Program-made: the position numbers and the translations under genes
Shown: piece after piece, positions 35,301 through 46,939 of the stretch
Numbering within the stretch: the stretch's first letter is position 1
How the letters are laid out: every line of letters begins with the position of its first letter
The notes under the pieces: generated by a model
The model's database searches: none
What the model was told of the DNA's origin: nothing
Seen by the model: only the letters and a program-made list of their open reading frames with translations
Assembly (NCBI RefSeq): GCF_000186345.1
Contig: NC_014962.1
Span: 2,356,001-2,420,000 of the forward strand
Direction: 5' to 3'
Origin: Isosphaera pallida ATCC 43644
GTDB lineage: Bacteria > Planctomycetota > Planctomycetia > Isosphaerales > Isosphaeraceae
Length of the DNA: 64,000 nt

Positions 35301-35720
35301 CCCGCCCATCACCGCCGGACCCAGCGAGCGCCAAGTGATCCCTTTAGCCCACTCCTGTGGCATCGCCGGGGGCGACTCGGGAGTGGCCTCATCCTTGGGT
35401 TTGGCCTGCTCCGCCGGCTTGTCCTGGTCGGGCTTGGCCTCCTGGATTGGGGTTTTTGGTTCGTCCGCCGGCTTGTCCTGGTTGGGTTTGGAGGTCTCAG
35501 TCTGGGGGGGCTCGGGTTGGTTGGCGGGTGGTTGTTCCGCCGGGGTCTTTGGAGCGTGAGCCGGATCGGGCTTGGCGGCGTCAGCGGGAGGTGGAGCGAC
35601 GGGGGCAGGAGTGGGTGGATCGGTGGAAGCAGGTTCCTGGGCGACGACGAACGTTGAAGCAAACATCGCCAACCAGGCCAGGCTCGCGGTCGTCACCGCG
35701 AAACGCGCAAAGGTTCGCAC
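32325..35720 (-). CDS. Secreted sortilin/BNR-type propeller with inserted PDZ domain
   Basis: GTG at 35720 is chosen because AGAGAGG lies upstream and a signal peptide follows directly (RTFARFAVTTASLAWLAMF); the frame is open to 36017. The 1,131-residue protein has a Lys/Pro/Asp/Gln-rich repeat region (~30-120). A large beta-propeller of the VPS10/sortilin or BNR type follows, with at least five Asp-box repeats: GVYKSTDGGKTWTC, GLYKTTDGGKTWER, GIYKSTDAGATWTR, GVYKSTDGGETWTR and GLYRSTDGGKTFRA. A PDZ domain (~395-473; AAGLQAGDVIVKFGDAEL) sits between Asp-box blades. The C-terminal part has an FN3- or FlgD-like tail with RREPGLHRIPWDL. It is probably periplasmic or cell-surface. Similar proteins are often misnamed glycosyl hydrolases, but no catalytic site is evident. 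Confidence 0.8.
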   Translation of the reverse strand: MRTFARFAVTTASLAWLAMFASTFVVAQEPASTDPPTPAPVAPPPADAAKPDPAHAPKTPAEQPPANQPEPPQTETSKPNQDKPADEPKTPIQEAKPDQDKPAEQAKPKDEATPESPPAMPQEWAKGITWRSLGPAVMGGRIVALSVYEADPSTFWAATASGGLLKTTNNGITFEHQFDRESTVSIGDVCVAPSHRDIVWVGTGEHNPRNSVSYGDGVYKSTDGGKTWTCMGLRDSFQIGSIRIHPTNPDIVYVGALGRLYGPNETRGLYKTTDGGKTWERVLFLDDHTGIIDIELNPANPDIILAAAYQRQRDEFDGNEPAVRYGEKAGIYKSTDAGATWTRLTKGLPSCKLGRIGIDYFRANPNIVVAIVESEKNGMGDPPQGGRAVSGVYMGIQGSNLGPAVLDAVIEGGPAAAAGLQAGDVIVKFGDAELESYNALVSLLRTRKPGDKVKIVYERDGKTLETELTLAERPRETNDSGMFNNDPSRPYEAMLNGQIENVQDRQGPIGPETGGVYKSTDGGETWTRINSINPRPMYFSQVRIDPVDESVLYVLGVGLYRSTDGGKTFRADAGRGTHADHHAMWIDPRDPRHILLGNDGGIYQTYDRAANWDHLNTKAIGQFYHVAVDPRRDYKVYGGLQDNGSWGGPMRVPGDSGSINSDWFRVGGGDGFRIAIDPTDPDLIYYTSQNGAMGRRNLRTGEGSSIRPIPNQRGQRFRFNWNTPFLLSNQNPRIFYAAGNYVFRSINQGRDLRIISPEITRTNRGSATALAESPRDPNVLYVGTDDGYLWVTRDGGVNWSEVSKNVHLPGPYWVASLEASRAEAGRVYACFDAHRSNDDRPYIYVSEDYGQSWTCLNANLPAFGSTRVLREDLVNPNVLYLGTEFGVWASVTRGSSWTQINNDLPTVAVHELAQHPTSGELIAATHGRSIWACEIAAIRQIKPETLKAKATLFEPIAGIRWRSAPSRGDTNRRFVAQNPPSGTAITYALTERANKVSLQIFDYEGKLVRSLPTRREPGLHRIPWDLTRNPPPRSGAVSTSQTAGRGRGAPAFGPRVPAGEGIYKVVLNVDGAELTTGVRVLPDPSIPVSEAFAELGVVTQQEEFQSFEEGMFQEEEEEEDANASQGGLIEL

Positions 35721-36124
35721 GGAAGCCTCTCTCTCAAACAAGCAAGCAATCAGGCAGGGCGTCGAAAGTGTCAGGGGACAGCTGTGGATCAGGCCGACCG
35801 GCAGGGAGTTGCAAGCTGGGACTGATGTTGTCGAATGGGACGGTGGACATGGACTCTTGGTCCAAGCGGATGAAAGGAACCAACGTCTGCCCAATTGAAA
35901 TGCGGGCCACGCCGAGACCGTTCCATTGGGGCTGACCTGGTGCCGAAACCGAGTCGCCGGCCGGGTCAGGGGCAACGACGCGTTGGGCGCGTCGTGACCA
36001 TCTCCATCTTGGAACAAGCGACATCAGTTCGCCAGTTGTCCCATGAGCGTGGACAAAGCAGGGGCCGAACGACCTTGAAATCTCAACCGTGGTGAACCTG
36101 GCGGGAGCGGGCGGGGGATTTGGC
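35721..36124 (+). other. Intergenic region, 404 bases
   Basis: It separates EF-G from the sortilin-like gene (both minus strand). The long frame of the sortilin-like gene continues through it, but the encoded peptide has no family character and lies before the signal peptide. It should hold the promoter of that gene, though no clear pair of boxes was found. Confidence 0.35.
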
Positions 36125-38245
36125 TCAGCGGCCGCTGAGGATTGCCAACAATCCTTCAGGAGCGGGGGCGTATTCCAGCGGCTCCATAGCGAAGGAGGCC
36201 CGGCCCTGGGAAACCGACCGCACGGCGTTGGAGTAACCGAACATCTTTTCAAGGGGCGCTTTAGCGTCGATCACCTGAAGTTTGCCCCGAGGGTGGATCG
36301 CGGTGATTTCGGCCCGGCGGCTGTTGAGGTCAGCGATGACGTCTCCCAGATACTCCTCGGGGGTGACGACCTCCAATTTCATGATCGGCTCCAGCAACAC
36401 TGCGCCCGCCTGTTCTTGGGCTTGCTTGAGCGCGTCTTCGGCGGCGAAGCGAAAGGCGAGTTCGTTGGAATCGGTTTCGTGGGCTTGACCGTCCACCAGG
36501 GTGACCTTGAGATCGACCAACGGCGAGCCGGTCTCGCCTCCCGACTTGGCTGCCTCGCGGATCGCGTTTTCGATCGCGGGGATGAACTCCTGAGGAATCA
36601 CTCCGCCCTTGAGACGGTTGACGAAGGCGATTGGCGGCGCGCCTTTGGGCTGGGGGGCGGGCTCCACGTCGATCCAGACCCTAGCGAACATCCCTGGACC
36701 GCCGGTTTGGCGGATGAACGAGCCTTCGACCCGATGGACCGCGGTTTTGAAGGTCTCCCGATAACTCACCCGGGGACGGCCCACCCGGGCTTTGAGGTTG
36801 TAGTCCCGGATCATCCGGTTCTTAATGATCTCCAGGTGCAGCTCCCCCATCCCGGAGATGATCGTCTCGCCGGTCTCCTCGTTGACCTTGTAGTTGAAGG
36901 TGGGGTCCTCGCGAGCCAACGCGGCGAGGGTGTCGGCCAGCTTACCCTTGTCGGCCGAACTCATCGGCTCGATCGACATGCTGATGACCGTCTCGGGAAA
37001 CTCGATCCGTTCCAACAGGATCGGGTGCGCCGCGTCGCAAAGGGTGTCGCCGGTGAACGAGTCCTTTAAACCCACCACCCCCACGATATCCCCCGCCTGA
37101 GCCACGTCGATGGCCTCCTTGTCGTCGGCCATGATGTGATACATCCGCGAGCAGATTTCCTTGCGATCCTTGCCGGGGTTGTACACCCGCGTTCCGGCCT
37201 TGAGACGCCCAGAGTAGATGCGAATGAATGACAAGTCGCCATGTTGGCTATTGGTGATCTTGAACACCAGGGCCGCCAGCGGCTCGTCGGGGTCGGGCTT
37301 GCGGGTCAGTTCGGTCCCTTTCTTGGGGTGGTGGCCGACGATGGGCGGTTTGTCCAGAGGGCTAGGGAGGTAGGCTAAAACCGCGTCCAGCAGCCGCTGG
37401 ACTCCCACATACTTGAAACTCGCCCCGCATAAGACCGGCTGCGCCACGCCGGCCAGGGTCACCCGCCTCAAGGCCGCCTCAATCGCCTCTGTGGTCAATT
37501 CTGCCCCTTCGAGGTGGGCCATGTAAGCCTCAGCGAAGGCCTCGTCCAGGTCAGAGAGTTGGTTGAGCAGATTCTCCCGCCAAAGTTCGGCGTCGGCTCG
37601 GCAACGTTCGGGAATCGCCTCGTATCGAATCGTCTGTCCCTTGTCTTCGAGTTCGCTGTAAAACGCTTGCATGGTGACCAGATCGATCAAACCCTCGAAC
37701 TGGCCCATCGACCCTTCGGGACCGGCCCCAATCGGAATCACGACCGGCAACGGCCGCGCTTCGAGACGCTCCTCGATCTCCTGAACGACTCGATCGAACT
37801 CCGCGCCGATACGATCCATCTTGTTGATGAAGCAGATTCGGGGAACCTTATATTTGGTCGCTTGACGCCAAACCGTCTCGCTTTGCGCTTCGACCCCTTC
37901 GACGGCCGAGAAGATCACGACGGCTCCATCAAGGACCCGCAACGACCGCTCCACCTCGGCAGTGAAGTCGACGTGGCCGGGGGTGTCAATAATATTGATC
38001 ACATGATCTTTCCAACGGCAGGTGATGGCTGCCGAAAAGATCGTGATACCCCGTTCCTGCTCTTCGGCGTAGAAGTCGGTGGTGGTGGTGCCGTCGTCTA
38101 CGTCTCCCATCTTGTGGATGGTGCCGGTGTAGTACAAGATCCGCTCGGTGGTGGTGGTTTTACCCGCGTCGATGTGCGCGACGATGCCAATGTTGCGAAA
38201 CCGCGTCAAATCCGCCGTTTCGGCGGCCTGGCGACCCGAATCCAT
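36125..38245 (-). CDS. fusA: Translation elongation factor G
   Basis: This translocation GTPase of 706 residues starts at ATG 38245 with AGGGG nine bases upstream (GTG 38248 is directly before). The GTPase motifs are [33 protein letters not shown] and NKMDR. Domain II starts near PLAALVFKI, domain IV has [10 protein letters not shown], and domain V has the Gly-Arg-Ala-type loop SVSQGRASF. It is not in a str operon: no rpsL, rpsG or tuf is adjacent. It may therefore be one of several EF-G paralogues, but nothing in the sequence suggests it is inactive. The alternative is an EF-G2-type factor specialised for ribosome recycling. Confidence 0.93.
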   Translation of the reverse strand: MDSGRQAAETADLTRFRNIGIVAHIDAGKTTTTERILYYTGTIHKMGDVDDGTTTTDFYAEEQERGITIFSAAITCRWKDHVINIIDTPGHVDFTAEVERSLRVLDGAVVIFSAVEGVEAQSETVWRQATKYKVPRICFINKMDRIGAEFDRVVQEIEERLEARPLPVVIPIGAGPEGSMGQFEGLIDLVTMQAFYSELEDKGQTIRYEAIPERCRADAELWRENLLNQLSDLDEAFAEAYMAHLEGAELTTEAIEAALRRVTLAGVAQPVLCGASFKYVGVQRLLDAVLAYLPSPLDKPPIVGHHPKKGTELTRKPDPDEPLAALVFKITNSQHGDLSFIRIYSGRLKAGTRVYNPGKDRKEICSRMYHIMADDKEAIDVAQAGDIVGVVGLKDSFTGDTLCDAAHPILLERIEFPETVISMSIEPMSSADKGKLADTLAALAREDPTFNYKVNEETGETIISGMGELHLEIIKNRMIRDYNLKARVGRPRVSYRETFKTAVHRVEGSFIRQTGGPGMFARVWIDVEPAPQPKGAPPIAFVNRLKGGVIPQEFIPAIENAIREAAKSGGETGSPLVDLKVTLVDGQAHETDSNELAFRFAAEDALKQAQEQAGAVLLEPIMKLEVVTPEEYLGDVIADLNSRRAEITAIHPRGKLQVIDAKAPLEKMFGYSNAVRSVSQGRASFAMEPLEYAPAPEGLLAILSGR

Positions 38246-38351
38246 CACAAACCACCCCTCGCGCTGGCGAACTCAACCACCACCCGGACGCTCATCGAAC
38301 TCGAGCGGAACGCCCGCGCTGATCATCGCGGAAACCATCCACCAAACCAAC

Positions 38352-38402
38352 CCCGCAGGGCCATTGCGGGATTCGGCCTGGTTGATCCCCTACCCCATTT
38401 TA
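38352..38402 (-). promoter_or_regulatory. Candidate -10 box and leader hairpin of the EF-G gene
   Basis: Read on the minus strand, TAAAAT (38402-38397) lies about 150 bases before the EF-G start, with no good -35. The hairpin CCCGCA/TGCGGG (38352-38370, seven-base loop) falls in the predicted leader RNA. A role in leader regulation is only a possibility. Confidence 0.3.
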
Positions 38403-38488
38403 GCGAATCGACGAGCGTCTCGACAGCGATTACCCAACCCAATTGGTTTGTGATGAAACGCGCTACGCGCTGTTAGGGGTTGGGAACG

Positions 38489-39349
38489 TTAGGCGGGAAT
38501 CGCCGCGGCGCTCAGTTCGGACAACTTGCGCACCGCCTCCTCGTAAGCGCATCGCACTTGCTCGCCGTCCCAGTCCACGATCCGGTCGGGGAACTCATGG
38601 TGACGGCCCCAAGCTGAGAGATGCCGGATGAGGTCGATCTTGGAGCGTTGGTCGATTTCCCGCGCCCAACTAAACAACGCGCGGCCCGTGCGGGGTGGTA
38701 CAAATCCCTCCCGAGTTCCACTTTCGTCGTCGCGTTGCGACCGTGCTGCGGTGGCGGCCACGGTCTCGACGCCTGAAATCTCCGGCGACTCTCTCACGGA
38801 ACCAGGAACCGAGCGCGCTGTCGGGTCCTCGCTCTGGACACTTCGCGCGGCAGCGGGACCGCGACGTTCCCGACGTAGAGGTTCCGCCGCGGCCGTCGGT
38901 TCCGAACCAGCTCCGGGGGCGACGGCGGCTTGGGCGGTCCCACGAGCTTCTTCAGATCGCGCGCTGCGGGAAGCGCGTTGGAAGTTCGGAATCCCGTCGC
39001 CGTAAAGGTGACGCCCCACCCCGAACTTGGCCGCGGCCCGCTTGAAGGCATCCGAGTAGGCCGATTTTTCGTCGTCGCCCGAGTCGGCCATCCCCGCGTA
39101 GCCTCCAGCATCGCACTTGGTCACGGTCGTGCCGTCGGGCAGCCGCACGGTCAGGCGGCACACCACCGACTCCTCATTGTGTTCATAGTCGTCCCACCAG
39201 TTTTCCGGGCCCACCACCTCGTCCAAACGGTTCATCACCGTGCGGGCCGTGATGTAGGAGAACCGCTGGTTGCCTTGAACACGGGTCTTGATTTCCCGTG
39301 CGTCGAACGGCGCGGCGAGGTCCGCGAACAGGTCAGGAAAGCGTGTCAT
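38489..39349 (-). CDS. Rad52/Rad22-family single-strand annealing protein
   Basis: This 286-residue protein has an N-terminal ~115-residue Rad52-type domain: ITARTVMNRLDEVVGPENWW, then SDAFKRAAAKFGVGRHLYG, the typical hallmark. The family anneals complementary single strands in recombination and repair and is often phage-borne. The centre (~125-215) is Arg/Ala/Pro/Ser-rich and probably disordered, and residues ~225-280 form a helical tail. No phage genes are nearby, so it appears to be a resident chromosomal gene. It has its own promoter (39591-39618). EF-G lies downstream on the same strand, but the 240-base gap argues against an operon. Confidence 0.85.
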   Translation of the reverse strand: MTRFPDLFADLAAPFDAREIKTRVQGNQRFSYITARTVMNRLDEVVGPENWWDDYEHNEESVVCRLTVRLPDGTTVTKCDAGGYAGMADSGDDEKSAYSDAFKRAAAKFGVGRHLYGDGIPNFQRASRSARSEEARGTAQAAVAPGAGSEPTAAAEPLRRERRGPAAARSVQSEDPTARSVPGSVRESPEISGVETVAATAARSQRDDESGTREGFVPPRTGRALFSWAREIDQRSKIDLIRHLSAWGRHHEFPDRIVDWDGEQVRCAYEEAVRKLSELSAAAIPA

Positions 39350-39590
39350 GAGTCCCGCCCCCCGGAGGCGTGCTCGACGAAATCCAGTGGCTACGGTCCG
39401 TCAAGGTCGTCCCCTCGACCCCGTCGCCACCCGTCGAAGCCCCTCGGTTCCAATCCACCGGGTGCCGACCGCCCGCCGGACTCATTCCCCTTCCCAAGGA
39501 ACACGTCCCGACGCGACGGCCCATCCACTGGCTCAGGTTCCGCCCTCACCCCCGTTTTGGTGAAGGCCATGCCACCAGTGAACAAAGGCT

Positions 39591-39618
39591 ATCTTAGTCC
39601 GGGTTGCCACTCTGTCAA
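39591..39618 (-). promoter_or_regulatory. Strong candidate promoter for the Rad52-like gene
   Basis: On the minus strand, TTGACA (39618-39613), a 16-base spacer and TAAGAT (39596-39591). The -35 is perfect and the -10 matches four of six bases. It lies just after the opcA stop codon and predicts a leader of about 235 bases. Confidence 0.55.
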
Positions 39619-39629
39619 GAGGTTCAGCT

Positions 39630-40874
39630 TCAAGATTGCCGGGTTGGTTCGGTTGGGGGAGCTGGTCGGGATGGGGTTGAGGGTGTGTCAGGGGGGCCGA
39701 GGAGTTGGCGGGCCTGATTCCAGGCAGCCTGGAAGGGGGGGTCGTTCCGTGAGGCTTGCAGCGCGTTGAGAAGGCGTCGGGTAGGGTCGAGTTCCGGGAT
39801 CGTCGCGGAGCCGGGGAGGTTGCAAAGGTTGTTGGAGGTGACGTAGAGCCGGGCCAGGTCGTGGCCGGGTCGGACCCGTTCAATGCGATAACAACCCGGA
39901 ACCACCGCCTCGGGTTCCTCCCACTCCAACTCGACCGCGTCGATTTGGGCGGGTTGAGCTTGTGGGTCAAGTTCGAAGCACAGGGTGAGGTGAATTACGC
40001 GGCGCCCGGCGCGATCGCGGTAACGAGCGTCGATGGTCGAGGCCGGGTGGCGAACGTGGGTCTCGGCGGCGGGACGTTGGAGACGCTGTTCCAAGGTCCA
40101 TCCAAGTTGGCCGGCGAACCAACCAGCAAGCAGACCGGAGATGCGGGGCGGATTGACCAGGGGATCGCCGGCGGTTCGCGTCCGAATCGTGAGGCTAGTG
40201 AGACGTTCGAGATGACGATGATTGGGCGGCTCGAACCGCTGGGCGATCAGGTCGCGCCAGGGGGTCAAACCGAACCAGGCCAGGTCGTGGACATAACGGA
40301 GCCGATGGGCTTCGATGAACCGGGCCAGGTGCTCGAGGGTGCAATCAGAAGCGGGGTCGGGGAGGTCCAACAGCACTCGGGAGGCGTCGTTGGCGAGTTG
40401 GGCCAACAGCTCGCTTCGTTCCGAGTCGTCCGGCGGTTGGGACCACCAGACGACCACCGGCAGGTCGGCCTCCAGCAAGCCCCGCACTGCCGAAGGCAAC
40501 AACCGCTGAGCCTCCGGTGCGGCGAACAGGGCGATCTTTTCCGAACACACCTGAGGGCGTCCCGGCGCGGGCAGATGACACGTCGCGGCCACCTCGGCCT
40601 CGACCTTCTGGCCGCGTCCTTCCTCCAAACCCAGCAAGATCGCGCGACAGGGGTGGGCGACTTGCACCTCATCGAGGCGTTCGGGACGCCCCAGCACCAC
40701 CAGGTTGCACAACACGACGCGCGTCACCGAGGGCCGGCTCACCTCCGATCCACCGGCCTCCTGAGCCGACTCACCCCACAACCGGGTCAACTCGCGCTCG
40801 ATGTGAGGCAACTCGACCGGCACGCCGATCCCACGTAAAAACGCCTCATGGGTCGGGTTGTTGACATTTATCAT
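39630..40874 (-). CDS. OpcA-like glucose-6-phosphate dehydrogenase assembly protein
   Basis: This 414-residue protein resembles OpcA, which supports assembly or activity of glucose-6-phosphate dehydrogenase in cyanobacteria and actinobacteria. Conserved-looking stretches are TRVVLCNLVVLG, AHPCRAILLGL, SAVRGLLEADLPVVVWW and DLAWFGLTPWRDLIAQRF. ATG 40874 is chosen because AAGGA lies ten bases upstream; ATG 40895 is in frame. The start region is unusually AT-rich for this genome. The usual partner gene zwf is not in the window. It sits close behind the toroid protein gene on the same strand and is probably cotranscribed with it. The last ~25 residues are Pro/Thr-rich. Confidence 0.8.
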   Translation of the reverse strand: MINVNNPTHEAFLRGIGVPVELPHIERELTRLWGESAQEAGGSEVSRPSVTRVVLCNLVVLGRPERLDEVQVAHPCRAILLGLEEGRGQKVEAEVAATCHLPAPGRPQVCSEKIALFAAPEAQRLLPSAVRGLLEADLPVVVWWSQPPDDSERSELLAQLANDASRVLLDLPDPASDCTLEHLARFIEAHRLRYVHDLAWFGLTPWRDLIAQRFEPPNHRHLERLTSLTIRTRTAGDPLVNPPRISGLLAGWFAGQLGWTLEQRLQRPAAETHVRHPASTIDARYRDRAGRRVIHLTLCFELDPQAQPAQIDAVELEWEEPEAVVPGCYRIERVRPGHDLARLYVTSNNLCNLPGSATIPELDPTRRLLNALQASRNDPPFQAAWNQARQLLGPPDTPSTPSRPAPPTEPTRQS

Positions 40875-40907
40875 ATCATTATATTCCTTTTTCATCTCGC
40901 GTCGCCC

Positions 40908-42899
40908 TCACTCCGCCTGAAACCGCAGGTAGCGGGAATAGACTTCCAGGGTCATGGCGGCGAGGGCGGTCATGTAGAGGCGTCCGCCGTATTGGCCGTA
41001 CACCGTGTCGTCGGGGTCCCAACTCCCGGCGAAGGGGCCGTCAAGCCGCTGACGGCGGGGCAGCTCGACCTTGAGGCGGTCGTTCCAAGCGGTCCAGGCC
41101 GGTCCCCCTTGTTGGAACAGGGCGAGGGTGGCGTAATACCAGGCATAGAGGTTGTATTCGCCGCGCCCGGGGGCTTCGCGGAGCAACAACTCGGTGGCCT
41201 CAACGACCGCCTCGGCGGGGATCGCGGTTTGGCCGAGGAACTGGCGGCAGACCCAGGCTTCGGCCGTCATAGCGACGCTGGGAGGGCGTCCTGGCTGATA
41301 GCGGGCCAAGCCGCCCCGGGTGCCGGCCCGCACCCGATCCAGCCAACGCTCGGCGGAGGTCCAGGCGTCGGCGGGCACGGCCACGCCGCCCTCGCGGGCC
41401 GATTTGAGGGCCAACACCACCCAACCCAAAACCGACGTGTCCCCCAACGGGTCCCCCGGTTTGTAACGCCAGCCAATCCCGTCGGCCGCCCGCGACCGCG
41501 TCAGAAATCCAATCGCCTTCTCCACTGGGGCGCGCAACCGGGCATCTCCGGTCAAGGCATGCGCTTCGCTCAGCGCCAGGGTGGCGATCGCGTGGCAATA
41601 CAAACCCACCGCTAGGCTAGGACCCCGTAGGTCGCCGTCAGGCTTCTGCTCGCGGATCAAAAACGCCAGACCCTTGGCGATCGCGCCGCGATAGGGACCG
41701 GCTTGGTGAGTGTGGCCCGCTCCCATGAACGCCAACAGCGCCAAGCCGGTCATCGCGGTGTCGGCCTCCCAATAAACGCTCTCGGCGGTGTCAGTGACCC
41801 CGGAAGGGTCGTGCTGGGTATAGGAGGTCTCGCCGGGAAGGATCCGGCCGTCGTCGTCGCGGCGCCGACCGCCATTCCAACGCCCGTCGGCGTCCTGATG
41901 ACGCTCTAACCATTGAAGCGCCAACGCCACGGCGCGTTCGGTCCGCTCGGTCGCGCCGGCCTCACGGGCTAGACGTTGCCGATCGGGAGCGAAGCGGGGT
42001 TGGAACACCTTGGGCACCTCGTCCAACGGCCTAGGGGCCGGCGGCGGGGCCAGCCGGGCCGGGTTCAACATCTCGAGAGGATTGGGGTTGGAGGGGTCCG
42101 ACTCGAGAGCGTCCAGACGTTCGGTCAGATCGACCTGGGGACGAGCCGAGTCGCGTGGTGTCAACGGATCGGGACGCAAGCCGCGTCGGACCGCGTCCCG
42201 GGCGGCCCGATCAAGCGCAACCTGGTCGGGGTCGGCCTTTGGCTCTTTGGACTCGCCCCCAACCACCTGCGAATCTGAACCTGGGCGGACCACGGGCAGA
42301 ATCATCGAGGCATCGAGGGGAGCGGGACCATCTAGTTCAGGGCGGGGGTCAGAACTCAACGCCGGATCGGGTGGATTGGCCCTAAGCCGCTCGACCGGGT
42401 TTAGATCAAGCGCAGCGGGCGCGTCTCGTTCCGGCGGGATCAGGGGAACCGGATCGGGACGTTCCTCGAAGGCCGGGGGGCGGCCGGCGGCCACGGCCGG
42501 ACCCAAGGCGTCCGCTTTGAGAGATTGCCGAAGATCGAAGACCTCCGCCGCCTCAATCGCCTCGACGGGTCGATCGAGCCGCGGAAGACCGACGCGGGAC
42601 GTTTCCGCAAACGGCTCGCCCGCCGCTCCCCCCAGACGGATCGCAACCAAACGCTCGCCGTTGTCTTGGTCCAAACGATCAAAGAAGGCGCGGCGGACCA
42701 CCGGCGATTGCCCGCCAACAATCAGGACCACCAGATGAATCGCGACCGAAACCGCGAGGAACCGACCAATCGGGTTGCGTGTTCCCCAAACCCAACGAAC
42801 CCAAATCGTCGCGGCGGCCAGCAGTCCCGAGCCGACCAGCGCGGCGCGTCCGTCCCAGCAGGTCAGTTCAATCACCCAATCCAGCGGTGGCGCGTCCAT
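40908..42899 (-). CDS. Membrane-anchored alpha/alpha-toroid (prenyltransferase/squalene cyclase repeat) protein
   Basis: ATG 42899 is chosen since GAGG lies nine bases upstream; TTG 42914 and ATG 42908 are in frame. The 663-residue protein starts with two hydrophobic segments (AALVGSGLLAAATIW; FLAVSVAIHLVVLIVGG). A Pro/Asp/Arg-rich linker (~90-270) leads to a C-terminal domain of helical repeats like those of terpenoid cyclases and prenyltransferase beta subunits: ALQWLERHQDADGRW, GLALLAFMGAGHT, AIGFLTRSRAADGIGW, DTSVLGWVVLALKSA. The catalytic DXDD motif of squalene cyclases is not seen, so a binding or scaffold role is more likely than cyclase activity. It is probably the first gene of an operon with opcA. 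Confidence 0.75.
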   Translation of the reverse strand: MDAPPLDWVIELTCWDGRAALVGSGLLAAATIWVRWVWGTRNPIGRFLAVSVAIHLVVLIVGGQSPVVRRAFFDRLDQDNGERLVAIRLGGAAGEPFAETSRVGLPRLDRPVEAIEAAEVFDLRQSLKADALGPAVAAGRPPAFEERPDPVPLIPPERDAPAALDLNPVERLRANPPDPALSSDPRPELDGPAPLDASMILPVVRPGSDSQVVGGESKEPKADPDQVALDRAARDAVRRGLRPDPLTPRDSARPQVDLTERLDALESDPSNPNPLEMLNPARLAPPPAPRPLDEVPKVFQPRFAPDRQRLAREAGATERTERAVALALQWLERHQDADGRWNGGRRRDDDGRILPGETSYTQHDPSGVTDTAESVYWEADTAMTGLALLAFMGAGHTHQAGPYRGAIAKGLAFLIREQKPDGDLRGPSLAVGLYCHAIATLALSEAHALTGDARLRAPVEKAIGFLTRSRAADGIGWRYKPGDPLGDTSVLGWVVLALKSAREGGVAVPADAWTSAERWLDRVRAGTRGGLARYQPGRPPSVAMTAEAWVCRQFLGQTAIPAEAVVEATELLLREAPGRGEYNLYAWYYATLALFQQGGPAWTAWNDRLKVELPRRQRLDGPFAGSWDPDDTVYGQYGGRLYMTALAAMTLEVYSRYLRFQAE

Positions 42900-42950
42900 C
42901 CTCGGCATCCTCAACGCGGGCCTCTCGTGCGGCGATAACGGCTCGCGGCC

Positions 42951-42977
42951 ATTCTATCGACCCGCCCATCCAGTCAG
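42951..42977 (-). promoter_or_regulatory. Candidate promoter of the toroid-opcA operon
   Basis: On the minus strand, CTGACT (42977-42972), a 15-base spacer and TAGAAT (42956-42951). The -10 is good (five of six), but the spacer is short. It lies about 50 bases before the chosen start. Confidence 0.35.
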
Positions 42978-43162
42978 CGAGCCGTACCACGCGATCACGC
43001 GACACTCATGGTAGCAATCCCATCTCCAGCCCCCTCCCTCCGCCGCGTCCAAGGATGGATTCAATCCGATCCTCTCGTCGCCGTCGCACGACCTCAAACG
43101 ACATCAGCAACACGCAAGCAGTACGGAGGGAGAGCACCACGGTCGGTGGGCGATCCATGTCG

Positions 43163-43191
43163 TTGAAAAACGCGGAACGGAGCGGTATGAT
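43163..43191 (+). promoter_or_regulatory. Promoter of the dciA-like/gyrB genes
   Basis: TTGAAA (43163-43168), a 17-base spacer and TATGAT (43186-43191), both matching five of six consensus bases. It lies in the 480-base divergent gap between the toroid gene and the dciA-like gene. The rest of this gap has only short open frames without family character. Confidence 0.6.
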
Positions 43192-43379
43192 AGCATTGTG
43201 TTCAGCAATTCGACCGGAATTCGACCGGGCGAGGCTTATGATGCCGCAGCCCGTTCCACCCAGGTCCTCTTTGGGCCCGTTTCGACGTGATCGCCCTGAT
43301 CCCACCCCGCGGCGAACGTGTTTCAACCCGGAGGGTTGATGCCTAGGTCGTTTTCCGAAACGTCCACGGAACCTTGGTT

Positions 43380-43817
43380 GTGGATTCGGTGAACCACTCC
43401 CATCCTAGTGCCGCTCGTCGCCCGCTCTCACCGTTCCTGAGAAGGACGCCCGAGCTGGACACGTTGAGCTTTAGTCGTCCGGTTCAAGTCGGCCGCGTGA
43501 TCGCCGATCTCTTCGCTGCGCGGGGCTTGGCGCGCCGCGAGGCGAGTCTGGATCTCGAACGTGCCTGGAACGCCGTGATCAGCGAACCGCTCCGACGACG
43601 AACTCGGGTGGGTGTTTTGAGGCGCGGGGTTCTGGCCGTGCTGGTGGACCACCCGATCCTGTTGGAGGAGTTGGCCGCCTATCGCAAACCTCAGCTGCTC
43701 GAAGCGCTTCGGCGGGAACTGCCTGGCGCAGTGCTGCGTGATCTCCGGTTTCGTCTGGGCGCGATCGAACCCCAACCCCCACCTCCCACGTCGCCGCCTC
43801 CAGGCTGCTCCTCCTAA
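43380..43817 (+). CDS. DciA-like (DUF721) protein
   Basis: This 145-residue protein fits the DUF721 family: VGRVIADLFAARGLARREA, a conserved Trp in LERAWNAVISEPL, and the central GVLRRGVLAVLVDHPILLEEL followed by LRRELPGAVLRDLRFRLG. DciA members load or operate the replicative helicase DnaB in bacteria without DnaC. Placement just upstream of gyrB is common for the family. GTG 43380 is chosen because GGA lies nine bases upstream; TTG 43374 is the alternative. The C-terminal ~20 residues are Pro-rich. Confidence 0.8.
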   Translation: MDSVNHSHPSAARRPLSPFLRRTPELDTLSFSRPVQVGRVIADLFAARGLARREASLDLERAWNAVISEPLRRRTRVGVLRRGVLAVLVDHPILLEELAAYRKPQLLEALRRELPGAVLRDLRFRLGAIEPQPPPPTSPPPGCSS

Positions 43818-46870
<3,053 letters not shown>

Positions 46871-46893
46871 CCGGTCCACGCCCGCAAGTCCGG

Positions 46894-46939
46894 GTCAATC
46901 CCACGAATCCCTCCCCGAATCGAGCAAATTGGGATTGAC
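46894..46939 (+). terminator. Inverted repeat after gyrB
   Basis: GTCAATCCCA (46894-46903) and TGGGATTGAC (46930-46939) are perfect 10-base complements around a 26-base loop, starting 24 bases after the gyrB stop. There is no T-tract. It is a possible transcript end or 3' stabiliser. Confidence 0.35.

Noticed and set aside
36125-38245. EF-G as part of a str ribosomal operon
   Set aside because: Neither rpsL, rpsG nor tuf is adjacent. The flanking genes are unrelated, and large gaps separate them.
43006-43326. Minus-strand frame of 106 codons in the divergent gap
   Set aside because: No family motif and no ribosome site. It overlaps the predicted gyrB-operon promoter.
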